Below are positions 63,298-64,000 of a DNA stretch of 64,000 bases, piece after piece. Source of the stretch: Arthrobacter sp. DWC3 (lineage in GTDB: Bacteria > Actinomycetota > Actinomycetes > Actinomycetales > Micrococcaceae); NCBI RefSeq assembly GCF_002929375.1, contig NZ_PJIP01000001.1, forward strand, positions 496,001 to 560,000, given 5' to 3'. Under the pieces are notes generated by a model. It was not told the origin of the DNA and searched no databases. It saw only the letters and a program-made list of their open reading frames with translations. The stretch's first letter is position 1; every line of letters starts with the position of its first letter. The translations under genes were made by a program, and so were the position numbers.

Positions 63298-64000
63298 GTG
63301 CCGTGCGCGCCGTCAGCGGTACGCAGAAGGCCGCGATGGTCCTCATGCAGCTCGACCAGGCCCGGGCCGCCGAGATCCTCAAGCAACTGTCGGAGGCGGA
63401 GGCCGAGGAGATCGTCGCGGAGATCGTGCGGCTGCGCCGCGTCGAACCGGCCGCGGCCGAGGAGGCGCTCGCGGAGTTCCATGAACTGACCACCAGCGGA
63501 CGACGCCGCACCCGCGGCGGTATGGACGTGGCCGTCGGGCTCCTCGAGTCCTCCTTCGGCGCCGAACGCGCCGCCGGCGTCGTCGGGCGCCTGGCCTCGA
63601 CCGTGGCCGGCAAATCCTTCGACTTCCTCGACACCGTGGATCCCGGCCAGATCCAGACCGTCCTCGAACACGAGCTGCCGCAGACCATCGCCCTCGTCCT
63701 CGCTCACCTGAAGCCCGAGCGCGCCTCGACGGTCCTCTCCAGGTTCGCTCCGCACACCCGGACCGACGTCGCGCAGTGCATCGCGACCATGGGATCGGCA
63801 ACACCGGAGGCCGTGTCCATCGTCGCCGACACCATCAGGATCAGGGCGGGCGCCGTCGCCGCACCCCACCGGGGAGCCTCGGCGATCGGCGGTATCCAAC
63901 CGCTCGTCGACATCATCAACCGGGCGGATGTCAGCACGGAGCGCGAGCTGCTCGACGGGCTCGAGGACCGCGACCCGGTTCTCGCCGAAGAGGTGCGCGC
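63294..64000 (+). CDS. fliG: Flagellar motor switch protein FliG (3' partial)
   Basis: Starts at ATG 63294, overlapping the fliF stop, and runs off the window after 235 residues. SGTQKAAMVLMQLDQARAAE and ILKQLSEAEAEEIVAEI are the FliG N-terminal domain; DFLDTVDPGQIQTVLEHELP followed by QTIALVLAHLKPERASTVLS is the middle domain with the EHPQ-type motif as EHELPQ. Couples the MS ring to the C-ring and stator torque. Confidence 0.95.
   Translation, partial: MSAVRAVSGTQKAAMVLMQLDQARAAEILKQLSEAEAEEIVAEIVRLRRVEPAAAEEALAEFHELTTSGRRRTRGGMDVAVGLLESSFGAERAAGVVGRLASTVAGKSFDFLDTVDPGQIQTVLEHELPQTIALVLAHLKPERASTVLSRFAPHTRTDVAQCIATMGSATPEAVSIVADTIRIRAGAVAAPHRGASAIGGIQPLVDIINRADVSTERELLDGLEDRDPVLAEEVR

Overview
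The window is high-G+C DNA with actinobacterial content: a Bpa-type proteasome activator with a GQYL tail, GTP-dependent PEP carboxykinase, GTG starts, leaderless-looking promoters and lipoproteins with actinobacterial lipoboxes. Together with a full flagellar locus this suggests a motile member of the Micrococcaceae (Arthrobacter-like). That assignment is inferred from gene content; I ran no search.

Region 1 (1-14.1 kb) is an accessory region of secreted effectors and gene remnants. It opens inside a giant RHS/YD-repeat effector (start lies upstream of the window) whose variable C-terminal tip overlaps a small three-helix membrane protein, a likely immunity gene. Next come a lipoprotein and a DJ-1/PfpI protein. 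A decayed stretch follows: a MerR regulator, an ABC ATPase fused to a permease tail by deletion, a small multidrug-export protein and a RidA fragment. From about 10.4 to 14.0 kb lies a compact islet downstream of the 3' end of tRNA-Ser(CGA). It holds a frameshifted alpha/beta-hydrolase effector, two tandem lipoprotein genes each followed by an orphan scrap of the hydrolase C-terminal region, a tyrosine-integrase fragment, and a distal copy of the tRNA 3' end. The N-terminal ~250 residues of the RHS protein and of the hydrolase are homologous, so both probably use the same export route.

Region 2 (14.1-49.5 kb) is mostly housekeeping: a PPOX protein, tadA, upp, an amino-acid permease, a PhoB-type DNA-binding protein, a SixA phosphatase, a disulfide oxidoreductase, pckG, a phosphomannomutase, a RecQ-phosphoribosyltransferase fusion, a prolyl oligopeptidase, an FAD protein, a 1510-residue secreted nuclease/5'-nucleotidase, a septum-formation lipoprotein, a quinone oxidoreductase, a FUSC transporter, cstA-ybdD, an ABC exporter divergent from a two-component system across a shared palindrome, bpa, a membrane protein with a sigma-like N-terminus, and an aldo/keto reductase. 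tRNA-Ser(CGA), tRNA-Arg(ACG), tRNA-Ser(GCT) and tRNA-Ser(TGA) are all on the minus strand, each with a hairpin at its 3' side.

Region 3 (49.5-64 kb) is the start of a flagellar cluster. On the minus strand are flgN-flgK-flgL-fliW, and beside them an OpgB-like phosphoglycerol transferase and a GGDEF-EAL protein. On the plus strand are flagellin, fliD, fliS, a fliT-position gene, then the overlapping flgB-flgC-fliE-fliF-fliG series, which runs off the window. Three copies of a sigma-28-like promoter (TTAC or TAAC, then CCGATAG) precede flgN, flagellin and flgB, so the three units are probably co-regulated.
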